Assembly: GCA_018292915.2 (NCBI GenBank)
Contig: JACVVK020000001.1
Location: 1,238,501-1,302,500 of the forward strand
Length of the DNA stretch: 64,000 bases
Direction: 5' to 3'
Source: Batillaria attramentaria
Lineage: Eukaryota; Mollusca; Gastropoda; Batillariidae
In this document: in pieces, positions 23,250 to 34,303 of the stretch
Numbering within the stretch: the first letter of the stretch is position 1
Layout of the letters: every line of letters begins with the position of its first letter
The notes under the pieces: generated by a model
Told to the model about the DNA's origin: nothing
Seen by the model: the letters and a program-made list of their open reading frames with translations, nothing else
The model's database searches: none
Translations under genes and position numbers: made by a program

Positions 23250-23430
23250 CATCTTCGCCGTGCCGCCGCCCGCGGGCGTTCAATGCCTTTTTCGGTTTGC
23301 CTAACAACCTCATCTGGACGTTTTTGTCACTGCATCTCGAATTCAAGTAGTACAAGCGCTCCAACGATACGCCGCCCGAAATATTCTTGCTGTATTCCGT
23401 AATATTCCCCAGGTTGGCTGAACCATTCAC
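23250..23430 (-). CDS. FGF8/17/18-like exon 3 (mature N-terminus and start of FGF core)
   Basis: A 181-nt minus-strand exon between a good acceptor (TTTTATCTGTGTGCAG) and a donor (GAAGATG|GTAAGC). It encodes 60 residues plus one base and ends in phase 1 inside an expected Gly codon. The first part (VNGSANLGNITEYSKNISGG) holds three N-X-S/T sequons. The second part contains ERLYYLNSRCSDKNVQM and ALNARGRRHGED. These align with the start of the FGF8/17/18 core, where family members read LYQLYSRTSGKH(V/I)Q followed by (S)ARGEDG or NAMAEDG; the exon break at Glu-Asp-Gly fits too. A spacer of about ten residues (RLLGKPKK...) is longer and more basic than in vertebrates, and a Cys (residue 60 of the joined protein) replaces the usual Thr. 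Secreted ligand of FGF receptors by family. Intron DNA just after the donor is tandemly repeated (22800-23249). Confidence 0.85.
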
Positions 23431-23689
23431 CTGCACACAGATAAAACAACATATCGATGAAGGTTGAAAAAGACAATAGAGGTGATTAAAAAACAAACAC
23501 ACAGTTCTACTGTCATCTGGGCAAAGGCTTAAGCGCGTATCAAATCCAACGTGCTTGGGCCTTTTTCAAATCAGGGCAAAGATATGATACAAAAGGCGGG
23601 GTGAAAACAAAAAAGTCGGATGACCGATGTGATGTTTCTGGTTCCTGTCACCAATGTCAAGGTCGTCACCATGTGTTTTTGCTGGTGGT

Positions 23690-24229
23690 GATTTGTTGTT
23701 GTTGTTGTTGTTTGTTGTTGTTTGTTCTTCTGTATTTGTTTGTTTCTTTGTTTTGTTTTTTGGGGTGTCTTTTGTTTTTTGTTGTTGTTTTGGTTTTTTT
23801 CGGGGGGGGGGGGGTGTTTTATTGTTGCTGTTGTTGTGTTTTGGGTTTTTTTGTTGTTGTTGTTTGTTTTGTTTTGTTTTTGTTTTTTTTTGGGGGGGGT
23901 GTTCGTTGTGGGTTTTTTTTGTTTTTTTTTTTTGGGGGGGGGGTTGTGGTTGTTGTTTTGTTTTTTGTTTGTTTTGTTTGTTTGTTTTGTTGTTTTTTGT
24001 GTGTTTTTTAGGGGGGGGGTGGTTGTGGTTTTTATTTTTTTGGGTTTTTTTGTTGTTGTTTGTTTGTTTTGTTTGTTTGTTTTGGTTTTGGTTTTTTGTT
24101 GTTGTTTGTTTTGTTGTTGTTGGTTTTTGTTTTGTTTTGTTTGTTTTTTGTTTTTTTTGTTTTTTTTTGGGGGGGGGGGTGTTTGGGGTTTTTTTGGCTG
24201 TTGTTGTTGTTGTTTTTTTGGGGGGGGGT
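23690..24229. repeat. 540-bp T/G-only low-complexity tract with G runs
   Basis: The plus strand is almost wholly T and G: GTT and GTTT repeats with six G runs of 7-12 bases. The long plus-strand open frame through it is an artefact. In the FGF transcript (minus strand) it would be A/C-only, about 260 nt upstream of the exon 3 acceptor. Confidence 0.95.
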
Positions 24230-24727
24230 CAATCTCGATTTAGCCCGCTTGTTTACTGCAGAACCCTGCGACCTTTCACCCCTCTGCACCCCCTTTACCA
24301 CCTTCTTCAGTAAACGGGCGCCGAGCAAAGCTTTATCATAAACGGACTTTCAAAGGCTTTGTTTATTGTGCTCGCATAAAGTCAAATTATGCAGCCTCGT
24401 TTGTTTTTTTATGTCTCATTTACTGGAGAGGCCCGCGCCCAAGAACGTTAACCCTGTCGCCGGATTTACCACTGTCAGTGGTTTGTGCTTTACGGGCGCG
24501 AAGCACGCCTCTCTTTTGCTTGGCCGAGTTATAAGGAATTAACGGTGGTTATGGCCCTAAACGGAAGCTGAATAGAGCCATATACTTTTTATTGTACGCC
24601 GGGGGTGCGCAGTGTCCACGTGAAGCTGTGAGAACGGCGGAGCGCTTTAAACCTCTTTAGACTTTAAACAAAATCCTCAACCCCGCTCCTGGCGTCCCGG
24701 CCATTTAAAAAGCTTAATGTTTGGGTA

Positions 24728-24890
24728 TTGTTGTTGTTGTTGTTGTTGTTGTTAAAAGAGAGAGGGCTGCCTTTCATAAATCGTTTGTTTATTCTAAGTA
24801 AGAAGCGACAAATTCGCAGAATTTCAGTCCCGGCCCTTCTTTTTGACTTCAAAATCAGAAAGCCTACATGAACATGTGTTTTGTCAGATC

Positions 24891-24927
<37 letters not shown>
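24728..24927. repeat. (GTT)n and (AG)n microsatellites
   Basis: (GTT)n at 24728-24753 and (AG)n at 24893-24927. The stretch between has no gene signal. Confidence 0.9.
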
Positions 24928-24928
<1 letters not shown>

Positions 24929-25644
24929 CACGAATCAACTATCGAATACCATCGCCAGACAGCAGTTATTTCTTTTCATCGTCTCCATTGACAGGCATGC
25001 GTGCCTTGACTCCCTGTCGCTCACCTTTCCTTCTTTAAAATGTTCCAAAAATCTATTCAGGCAAATACTCTCTCCTTTCTGCCACAGAAATTGAAAGCAA
25101 TGGCGTTCTTTGTAAGTACAGAGCCTGCCTGGCGGGTTCTCTCGGACGGTCGTACAGGTAAATTAGCATACGTTTTATCCGCCAACTTCAAAAAAAGTGA
25201 AAAAATTGCTATCATGCCGCGCAGGCGGATAAAGGAAGGATTCAACAGTCCGAAGGGAGGAAATTGCTTCCTCTTTGCATAAGGACCCAGAGGCGGATAA
25301 GAGCTTACTGTTGGTATTTGTATTGACACCACGGAGCCCGTACGTCAGGGGAAAGTTTGAGTACTTTTCGTTTGGACTCGATACTGAATTCTTGCGTCTG
25401 CGTTTGCCCAACAAGATGAAGAGAAAAGCTTTAAAAAAAAACTTCAGGCTAAATCGGTCTATCGCCCCAAGGACTCTTGTTCCGCAGCATCAGTCGAGGT
25501 CACGTCGGTCTCCGGCAGACTGCGCCTGCGCATGACCACCCATAAGACCTCCCTGCACTTGAGTCGGAAACCAGGCGAGGTCAACGCTTCGATGATCATC
25601 AGCAGGTTTGCAAGTAACACTTCCCACGACGAGAAGCCTTCACG

Positions 25645-25700
25645 AACCAGAGAGAGAGAGAGATAGAGAGAGGCAGACAGACAGACAGACAGACAGACAG
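25645..25700. repeat. (AG)n and (ACAG)n microsatellites
   Basis: AG tract followed by seven ACAG units. The flanks (25000-26640) hold nothing I recognise. Confidence 0.9.
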
Positions 25701-26639
25701 GGTGGTCATCACAAGCCAAGGTGGATGCAGTCAGACGGAAGAGCCGTCACCAAGACACACGCCTCCTCCTGGCGCCCCCCTACAACTTCATGTCCCTCTT
25801 TTAGTGGTCACACACAGTGAAGTCACCTTGCCAGGGACACACGGGATGGGCGTTTTTGCACTTGGATCTGAGAATGCGCTTTCGCCGGCAAGAACTTGCG
25901 TACTACATAGCACACAGCGCAGAAGGTCAAATTCACGGTGTTCGGGTTCGATCTTTAAACCGACGTCTGCCTAGTTCAGTTGATTTCTCAATACCAGGGC
26001 TAATGAAGAGTGCTGTCAGTACGCAGACGATCTGATGCAACTCTACCGCCAAATGGTAAAAGTGACGAAGTGATTACTAAATTCATGGCGCTTATACCTT
26101 GTTGACCAAATGAAAGTAGAACTACGGCAGTATCGTGTCTACTACAGGGGTGCTTCATCAGCTTGTCGGTTCTTGACAATAATACGGCACATTAGATATT
26201 CTAAGGACTGTTGACACCGCGGTTAGGTTTCTAAACCCACACAACAATACACGGGCTTTCAAGAGCTAGGGGTACAACAATGGGGGAGAGAGGTTTTCCA
26301 CATTAGTATAAATCCTTCACCGTAATACTAATTATCCTCTGCATCGGTGCTTGTACCAGGCGATGTGTGACGTCGCGGTGTTTGTATCGTGAGTTGTAAG
26401 ACAGAAGCAGCAAGGCGTGGCCGGTATTGTCACGCCTGACGTAACGTAGGTATTTGCTGAATGCTGAGGCCGGCACTAAGCGCGGAGAGAGGCCGACACG
26501 GTCCAGTGCCTCGCGGGGACCGTCGTGGTTAATCAGGACTGACACGCGCTGCTGAGTTATCATTTTAGGGGCTGCTACACAGTCCTGCATACTCTACCAC
26601 AGCATGTTGTCATGCCCGGGACTTATGTGATGTGCCAGC

Positions 26640-26643
<4 letters not shown>

Positions 26644-26687
<44 letters not shown>
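26644..26687. repeat. (CT)n microsatellite
   Basis: About 22 CT units, pure. Confidence 0.95.
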
Positions 26688-26691
<4 letters not shown>

Positions 26692-27184
26692 CGGCTCAAC
26701 TACGTACCGACTACCATATTCAAATTTCGATATTTCCAAAATTTTCAAATTCCAAAATCAGCTCTCTGCCAATCCCGCATCAACACAATCAACAGACTTC
26801 CCACTGGCTGTTGAGACTGCTCAACCAGCAAGCCTGCCCTGCTGACGTCACGGACGTGCTCGTCACGGATGAGTGGCGGCACGAGAGAGCTGTCCAGCCA
26901 GCAAAGCACAAAGGGTGGACGTCCGAAAAGCAGGCGACGTCCCTCAAAGTGTCTCCCCGTACAAAGGAACAAAGGCAGAGGCTATCAGCAACCATCTCAG
27001 AACCTGCGAGCTGTCACACTGACCGCGCCGGAGCTGACAAGGTGTGGAGTAATCACTTTAGCACAGCCTCAACCCCCACGCTTCAGGTCACACCCCGGCT
27101 GTTTGTGCAGACATGCGTCAACTGCCCGCCTCAAAGCTACTGCACGGGCTGGTTCTTCGTTCCTGAGCGCCCATCACGAAGGGC

Positions 27185-27545
27185 AAAGCGACAGCGCAGT
27201 CAACAATCCGCACAGAGAGAAGATTCTCGGGAGTTTTTTTGGGGGGACCTGTCTTCCTCATCGGCTCGGAAGTAAGAGAGCAGTCAGCAAAACGGATAGA
27301 GAGAAGATATTTGGGAGTTTAGAGGATGATTTTGTCTTCCTAGTGCTCAGCAGCTCGCAAAAGACTGAAAGCGACAGCGTAGTTAGCAAAACGCAAAGAG
27401 ATTTGATTCGGAGTTTTGAGGGACATGTCTTCCTTATCAGCTCGAGAAAGACTGAAGGTGACAGCGCAGTTAGCAAACCGCACTGAGAAAAGCTTCCTCG
27501 GAGTTTTGAGGAACATGCCCTTCAGCAGCTTACAAAAGACTGCGG
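27185..27545. repeat. Diverged minisatellite, 84-99 bp unit, four copies
   Basis: Units share GCGCAGTTAGCAAA, AGAGAAGAT.TTCGGGAGTTT, TGAGGGACATGTCTTCCT and CAGCTCG.AAAAGACTGA. The shared AGTTT blocks fall near 27231, 27316, 27411 and 27500. A plus-strand frame of 205 codons (26869-27486) runs through part of the array and gives repeated peptides, but unit lengths are not all multiples of three and divergence is high, so I treat it as non-coding. Confidence 0.75.
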
Positions 27546-27565
27546 TGACGCACGCGGGTTTTTGT

Positions 27566-27655
27566 GTTGCTGTTTGGTTTTTTTTTTGTTTTTTTTTGTT
27601 TTTTTGGTTTTTTGTTTTTTTTTTTTCTTCTTCTTCTTCTTCTTTTTCTTCCCCA
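27566..27655. repeat. Poly-T, (GTTTTTT)n and (TTC)n tract
   Basis: T-rich stretch with G interruptions running into (TTC)n. Confidence 0.9.
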
Positions 27656-28734
27656 GAAGTCCTATGGACGCTTGGTGCGGTAACTTGTGAGTCGCCATTG
27701 TGCCCGAGGCAGAAAGGTCGCCAGACATGTTTGTTTGTTTGTCTCGCTGCTTGTCAACTCGTTTTCTTTTCGGGAAATCACTGTTGCTGGCTTAGCCAGT
27801 CTGCTAATCCTTAAAATATCGCCACAAATCTCTTCACAAGGCTGAAGTAACTGCGGCGTCCAACCGCCCAACGCCTCGGCTAAACCGCAATGCATTCGTA
27901 TGCATGACTTTGCAGTGTTATGCGTGAGAAAGGGCATGTCAGGGCTCCGGGGTGCTAATGTCAAACACTCTACAAAACAACCGTTTCTTCTGTCATGCGG
28001 TGAGTTTTTTTAAACCAACCCATACACCATTCATCGAGCTCCTAAACTTTGAACGGTCTCATAACTTTGGAACAGAAACTCAGTGTTCCCGCAACCACGA
28101 AACTGAGACACATCGGAGCCCATAAACGTAACGGAGGAAAACAGATTAGCTGAAGTGTGACCGGCCTTACATTTCTTACTACATGTACAATGCAGTTTCA
28201 ACACCTCTTCAAACTGGAGCCGGAGACGGAGACAGAATGAGACGGAGAGAGGGGGAGATAGAGACACAGCCACAATGCATCGAAAGACCTTACATTTCTT
28301 AAGCTACAGTGTGTTTTCATCACCGAGCTCTTCCACAGAAAGACAGGCAGGCAGACACAGACGGATACAGACCTAGGCAGAGAGAGAGAGAGAGAGAGAG
28401 AAGGGTGATAATGACTCTTTCTTTGACATCAGGGGAAGTTCTAACATCTAGGGTCAATTTTCTAATTTGTCGTTGCCTACACCTCCAACACAACTAAGGA
28501 AAACAATGAAAAGTAAGAGAGTTTTGCGGCGGACCCAAACAGCAGGTCGACTCTGGAGCGGAAGGACAATCAATTTACGTAGACCTGCCACAACTGGCAC
28601 CAGGTTATTATCCACTGTGACCTTGAAGCCTCGTAAACCTGGCGGCCACTCCCTCTCACCCCGAGACCCGTTGTCACAGACCACAGAGAAACTTCTCCAG
28701 TTGCGTGCACCCTCCACGCAATTCTTTTTTTTTT

Positions 28735-28989
28735 TCTTTCTTTCTTTCTTTCTTTCTACCTTTCTTTTTACTACCCGGCCGTATTCTTGCCCGCTACCCG
28801 TTGGTTAATTCATGCTGGAGGTTGGATCAGCCAATACGGACCCTCGCAAAAACGAGGTTTGATACGAAGTAGGGGGTCCCGGTTCCTAGTGAGAAAGCCA
28901 TCGTGGCGTACATAATTTAAAGCTACGGTTTCAACTAAGAGGGCAACAGATACCCAGAGAAAGTGCACTTCACTTTCGGGTTGAGACAA

Positions 28990-29031
<42 letters not shown>
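28735..29031. repeat. (TTTC)n and (AG)n microsatellites
   Basis: (TTTC)n at 28735-28757 and (AG)n at 28995-29031. The region 27660-30040 has no recognised gene. Confidence 0.9.
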
Positions 29032-29032
<1 letters not shown>

Positions 29033-30039
29033 GTTGTTGAAAGCGGTAGGAGTAGATGACATACTATCAGTTTGCGTCGGTTGACAGATCTGTACACGCG
29101 GTCCTAAGAAAGCCCCGAGCAGGTTTGTCTGGTTTTTCATATTCAAATGAAATGATCTTCTGACAGGGGGGACCGCGTGAGACAAGAGATACGATAGCAG
29201 TGCTTACAGTCGGACACCCTGCGCGGCTTTCAGGCCCCCGAAAGGAGAAGCTGCCACAGGAATGCAGGAAGGTCAATGGAGCTGCTTCAGACCAGTCAGT
29301 TGTGTATCTTCTTAACCCCGGGGTGCAGCGTTTGACAAACACGTCCCGGGATGTAAGCATTTCAGAATTATGGAGATGGGACCCACGCCTTTACCGCGCC
29401 GACATACCGGTAGCTACACTGACAGACAGACGAGAGTTGTCTCAGTGATCCTGACTAATTTGCATAGCAGACACCACGTGAATGTAGCCACTTCCGGTTT
29501 TGGGAAGAAGAAAAAAAATCCTCCATAATGTAACTGTGTCGATGGGCACCACCATACCAGGATGACATCGCTGCACTAGGATATGTGGGAACTGCTCCTT
29601 TTTCTAGTTGACTCAACAAGCAGGACACATTTTCCAAAAGAATGGTTATGGGCACGAGAACAAGTGCAAAAGCTGGCAAAGAAATTATTAAATATTATTA
29701 ACGAGTACAAAATAGACATGCGGAAATGGGGGGTCAAACCAAAACATTTCCGTGAGGTCATTTCCTTGCCTGCTGCCGTGCAGCGCCGAAAGGCAGTTTA
29801 ACTGTTTTTGTCCTCTGCACGACTTTGTCTCATGGCCTGTGTGTTTATCATAATATACGGTAGTATACGGTCTGTATCTTTCACAGCTACCAAACACCCG
29901 GTTTGGGGGTTTTCTTCCGGGAGTTCCCTTCGAATCTCTGCCAAGGGTTAACATTTTCATGTAGTCCAATCGTGTCTGCATCAGTTTTGTTGTTGTTGTT
30001 GTTGTTTGTTTTTACCAGAACTATCATTTCTCAGGCAGC

Positions 30040-30630
30040 TCACTATTACTCCTTGCACGCTGGTACGGCCTTACCTAATTAAGGTGCCAGTGAAAACGTC
30101 TTCATCTGTGTCTTCTAGCTACCAGACTGAAACCGTTTTCTAAGAAGGCGCAGTCCTTGCCATCGTTCTCCACACCCTTACCTAATTAGGGTGTGTGGGG
30201 TTGACGGCAGAAAACGCGTTGTATTTTAGAACCAGCTAAAGTGCCATTTCTCGGGTAGCGTAGTCGTGTCAGCATCTTATTCATTCATTGTCAGCGTCCG
30301 CCATAACACTTTGCCTAACTGAGAGTCAGGCCAGCCAGGGTACCATTTCTTGGGCACAGTAGTCGCGTCGGCATCTTGCTCTTTGTCGCAGTCTTCCACA
30401 ATATACTTTGCCTAGGAGCGGGAAACGCAGCCCGAGTACCATTTCTTGGGTAGCACAGTCGTGTCAGCATCTTATTCTTTGTCGCTGTCTTCCGCAATAT
30501 ACTTTGCCTAGGTGAGGAAAACGAAAGCCAGAGTGCCATTTCTTGGGTAGCACAGTCGTGTCAGCATCTCATTCTTTCTCAACGTCCTCCATAACACTTT
30601 GCCTAAGTGAGGGGCAGGCCCAGGGCCCCG
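30040..30630. repeat. 97-bp satellite-like tandem array
   Basis: Four good units start with GTRCCATTTCTTGGG at 30241, 30340, 30436 and 30533 (spacing 99, 96, 97). Each contains GTCGTGTCAGCATCTTATTC, then a sequence ending CTTTGCCTA. Two more decayed units, seen through TTACCTAATTA at about 30070 and 30178, extend it left. Minus-strand frames give repeated peptides (MLTRLCYPRNGT) because two spacings are near multiples of three. I see no start, splice or domain supporting a protein. Confidence 0.88.
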
Positions 30631-31057
30631 GGTCCCCAGGGTGCTGGTGAACACTTCACGTGTGTATGATTCATTGCTATTGGGATGGTCACGTCCTGCG
30701 CCCGGAGAAGGGTCTAGAGACACGGGTGCCACTTAGTACAGCAGGGAGCATCAGGGTGGTCTCTACTTAAGATGACATGCGATACAGCTTGCGACCGCTG
30801 GACAATTGAACGCAATCACCACCTCTTAACCACCCCACTCTGTACGGGCAACGGACATTTGAATGCTTCCAGCTCGAATGTCGTCTGCTGGAAGTAGCGT
30901 TCCACCTCCAAACCCTTGTCCTGTCGTGCCCAGAGCAGCGCTGACAAATAGACAACTGGAATTGGGAGGTAAGGCAGGTGACGTGTAGGAGGAGAAATAA
31001 AAAAGCGGCGAGATACATGCTGGGGGTGACTGAACTGAGAGAGTGAGCGCTAAGGCC

Positions 31058-31130
31058 ACCTGGAAAAAGGGTCCAAGCAGCATGGATTTCCTAGGCGCTT
31101 AGGTCCTTTTACCAGACGACCGTAAAACAA
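31058..31130 (+). repeat. Best copy of a four-member dispersed repeat
   Basis: AAAAAGGGTCCAAGCA, CATGGATTTCCTAGGCGCTT and AGGTCCTTTTACCAGACGAC in order. Related segments lie at about 8040-8100, 19090-19160 and, reversed, 35774-35803. Probably the end of a small transposon or retroposon. Confidence 0.6.
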
Positions 31131-31818
31131 GCGAGCGAAACAGGGAATTCTTTCAGTCGAGTAGGCCTGGTTTCGTGGGATGACGTTCACTGACGTTCAC
31201 TCGTATTTTTTAAACTAAAGTTTTACGATTCTGTTATTCTCGAAGTCTTTGTTCAAGGCTAAGCCTTGGTTGTAAATGACTGCTAAGAAGGGGTCCTCGC
31301 GGATACGAAGTCTATCCCTCAAGAGCTCACATAGGAAATATAAACTTGTCTAGGGGAAAGTATGAATGCTGTACAGAATTTTTTCCATTCTGGCACTTCC
31401 TGGGCAACGCATAAACCACACTAAATAGACATACTGTTGTCAAGCTGACACATAATGAGCCCACATTCCCGACTAAGAACAGCCTTGGGTGTTTTATACG
31501 GACCCTTTGCGTCCGGAGAAATATTCAACACGAATATACTATGCAAATCAGGAAGCGAAGAGTTACGCTTGTCGGGCTAGGTGTGAAACTCCGTGCTGTA
31601 CGTATGTCTCGGAAAACTCAAACTGAGCAGTCATTGTCACGGACAAGTCAAAAGTCACGACGTCAGTCACTAAGCTGCCCATAAGGCCACAACAAGGAAA
31701 ACATGACTTAAAACAAAGGACAAGACAGGAATATATCCATGTAAAACGTACTTTGTGTTTTGCCCTTCCACCAGGAGAGTGGTCTCTGAGGACTCTAACC
31801 TTTTGCTAGCAGCAACAG

Positions 31819-32095
31819 ATCTTGAAAGGCAAGAACAAGATCAAATTCTGGAAAGGCACCCCCCCCCCCCCACCACCTCCTCCCTCTCCCCAAGAACAAG
31901 AAGAGATTCTGCAAAGGCAGCTTCTTTCCCACAAAGAACAGATTCTGCAAAAGGAAACTTTCCCAAAAAGAACAAGAGCGGATTCTGCAAAAAAAAAAAA
32001 AAAAAAAAACTTCTTCCCCCCCCCCCCCCAAAAAAAAAAGAAGAAGAATAGATTCTACAAAGGCAACCTCTTTCCAACAAAAGAACAACTTCAGG
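31819..32095. repeat. Purine-rich minisatellite around GATTCTGCAAA, with long homopolymers
   Basis: GATTCTGCAAA(A)GG-like blocks occur at 31905, 31941, 31981 and 32051, with an earlier variant at 31845 and another at about 31819. Each is preceded by AAGAACA. Long C and A runs (31858-31871, 31990-32010, 32018-32038) interrupt the units. Open frames on both strands reflect this low complexity. Confidence 0.75.
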
Positions 32096-32389
32096 TGTTC
32101 CCTTCCCACCCATCGAGGCCCAGACTTTTCAGATTTGACCATCGACCACCAACAACACACTTTGTTTGTCATCTGTCGCCGACTTGTAAGACTTGAACCC
32201 CCCATTATCCGACCGAAGCCCTTTCTTGTCACCTGACAGCACCGCACCGTGCCATACACTGCACTTTCTACGCCGTCACACACGATAGCCGGGCAGCAAA
32301 AACACGACGGGCAGATCTGAAGTAGCCGGCAACCAACAGAGAAGATTTGACTGGCCACCCTTTAATTTACCACTGCACTGTAAGTCTTT

Positions 32390-33041
32390 CTCTCCCCCCC
32401 CCCCTCCTCCCTCTCTCTCTCTCTCTCTCTGTCGCCCCCAGCAAGCCACCACACAGACAATCCAATCTCCTGCACGGTCGCCTTTATTCAACGCAGGTCG
32501 AGGTGGTAGTTTTAGGGGGGTAGTCCAGGTACGATGTAAATAATTGCCAACGGCAAAATGTGCCGGGGTCAAACATTCCCTTGCTAACCCCACCAACCAC
32601 CCATCCACCCACCCATTCTCCCCCCCCCCCCCCAACCTCTTCTTCCCATCCCCCACCCCCACGCCTCCGGGCTGGTCAGCCGTGCTGAGTAACGTGCCTA
32701 TGTATGAGCTTGGTCACTCATTGTCTCCTTCCCTCTTTGAATGGTCGCCGACCGTTTCGCTACAAACAGGGGTCCCGTGTAACTAGTATCATTAGGAAAC
32801 GCGGAAAAAGGGGGCGCCATCGAGTTTGAACCTGGCCGACGACGGACTGGACAAAGTTTGTGTTTGACAGTGGAGTTCAACAACCTAGTGAGACCTCCGC
32901 TACCCTGGGGTCAGCTGCAACGTCAGGAAAAGTCACCCGAGGTCGGAACAAGGGCCAGCGTGGCAGGGAAAGAGAGTGGACAATCATGGTTTCGAAATTG
33001 GCCGATGAATGCTGTCTGCATACCTTTGTGGTCTGGTGATT

Positions 33042-33101
<60 letters not shown>

Positions 33102-33117
33102 AGGGGTGATGGGGGGG
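32390..33117. repeat. Poly-C, (CT)n and (GT)n tracts
   Basis: C run and CT tract at 32393-32430, C run at 32618-32632, and (GT)n at 33043-33100 followed by a G run. No gene recognised between. Confidence 0.85.
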
Positions 33118-33444
33118 GGGGTTCAGAGAGATACCGGCAACGGAAAAACACCACTAAAATCTCTGCACATAAATCAAAAGCAGCTTTGTCCAGGTTATAT
33201 CATTCAGTGAACATTGAAGCCGACAGACAGCCCGAAATAAAGGAATTCCAGACTGCGTTTATCCAACTCTGTCCAATCCAATGACTTCAACAACAACAAA
33301 AAATGCATTCCTGTCGGGCTGAGCAAACAAATTTATGGGCGAAAATAAGTGCCCGTGGGCACCTTGACTTTCCCTGGCGAAGGCGAGCTTTCCATCAAAC
33401 AACTCGAGGACATCTGACCCTTCTACTGATACAGAAAGAGGTAT

Positions 33445-33705
33445 ATCTGAAACCAGGTGGAATCAAACTCAAAACAGATTCCCCTCATCGCAGACAGCGG
33501 TATCGTCATCCGCTACCCACCCTTTCCTAGCTCCTGGTCTTGCCGGTACAATTGTCGCGACAGTCGGTCCGTCTTGATACCTGTGGATCAAACCCAAAAC
33601 AGATCCCTTCCTCGCAGACAACAGTATCATCACCCAGCTTCCACCCCCTTTTAGCTTTGGGTCTTGCCCACATAAACATCGCGATAGTCACTCTTGAAGC
33701 CTGTG
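33445..33705. repeat. 125-bp direct duplication
   Basis: Two diverged copies share CAAACYCAAAACAGATYCCC, TCGCAGACARCRGTATC, then a pyrimidine stretch and GGTCTTGCC....ACA, spaced 125 bp (CAAAACAGAT at 33470 and 33595). Confidence 0.75.
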
Positions 33706-34225
33706 TGCTAATCTCCAACTAACGCCGGGGCACGCCTTCTTCCGAAGAGATACTTGCCCTCCCCCCTATTGTACTCCGTGGTGTCTGCGTCAAGAGGACG
33801 TTTGTAGGAAGAGAAAAACCTAAATCCCGACCACCATTACGTGCGTTCTTGTGGGAGGGGACCTCAAACAGCGAGGTGTCGAGCGCAGGCGCCTGCGCAC
33901 TTTCGCTATTCTTTGGCGGGCGAGCTAATGGGACAGAATCAGATCTTTTTGGTGCTGTTTGAAACGGCCAAGAAGCTAATCCTGCGGGGTCCGCCGTGCG
34001 CTTTTAAGTCTGCTCGAATCAAAGAGAAGGGCGGGTGGATCCGGGGTATGGGGTTTCTGCACGGCACCGACCGGGTGGCGGAGTTTCTGTGGTGCGTGCG
34101 AGACCTGCCCCTCCCCCAGTAGTCCGCGGTGACGTCTTTAGGTGGATCGTTGTGAGAATCAGGACGAATCATTCTTATATCGTATAGTTGGGAAGACACG
34201 ACCAGATACAGCTGCTGCTGCTCTA

Positions 34226-34230
<5 letters not shown>

Positions 34231-34298
<68 letters not shown>
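34231..34298. repeat. (GT)n microsatellite
   Basis: About 34 units. A second long GT tract follows at 34913-34984. Confidence 0.95.

Positions 34299-34303
<5 letters not shown>

Noticed and set aside
23601..24341. Long plus-strand open frames (up to 219 codons) rich in Phe, Val, Cys, Leu and Gly
   Set aside because: They are produced by the T/G-only tract; all three frames stay open because TAA, TAG and TGA need A.
25672..25700. CRISPR-like short regular repeats, here and in other tandem arrays
   Set aside because: They are microsatellites or minisatellites without unique equal-length spacers, in a eukaryotic setting with no cas genes.
26869..27486. 205-codon frame read as a repeat protein
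   Set aside because: Unit spacing is not consistently a multiple of three and the units are strongly diverged, so a minisatellite explains it. Kept only as a low-priority check.
31795..32358. 187-codon minus-strand frame
   Set aside because: Runs through the GATTCTGCAAA minisatellite with long A and C runs; low-complexity peptide.
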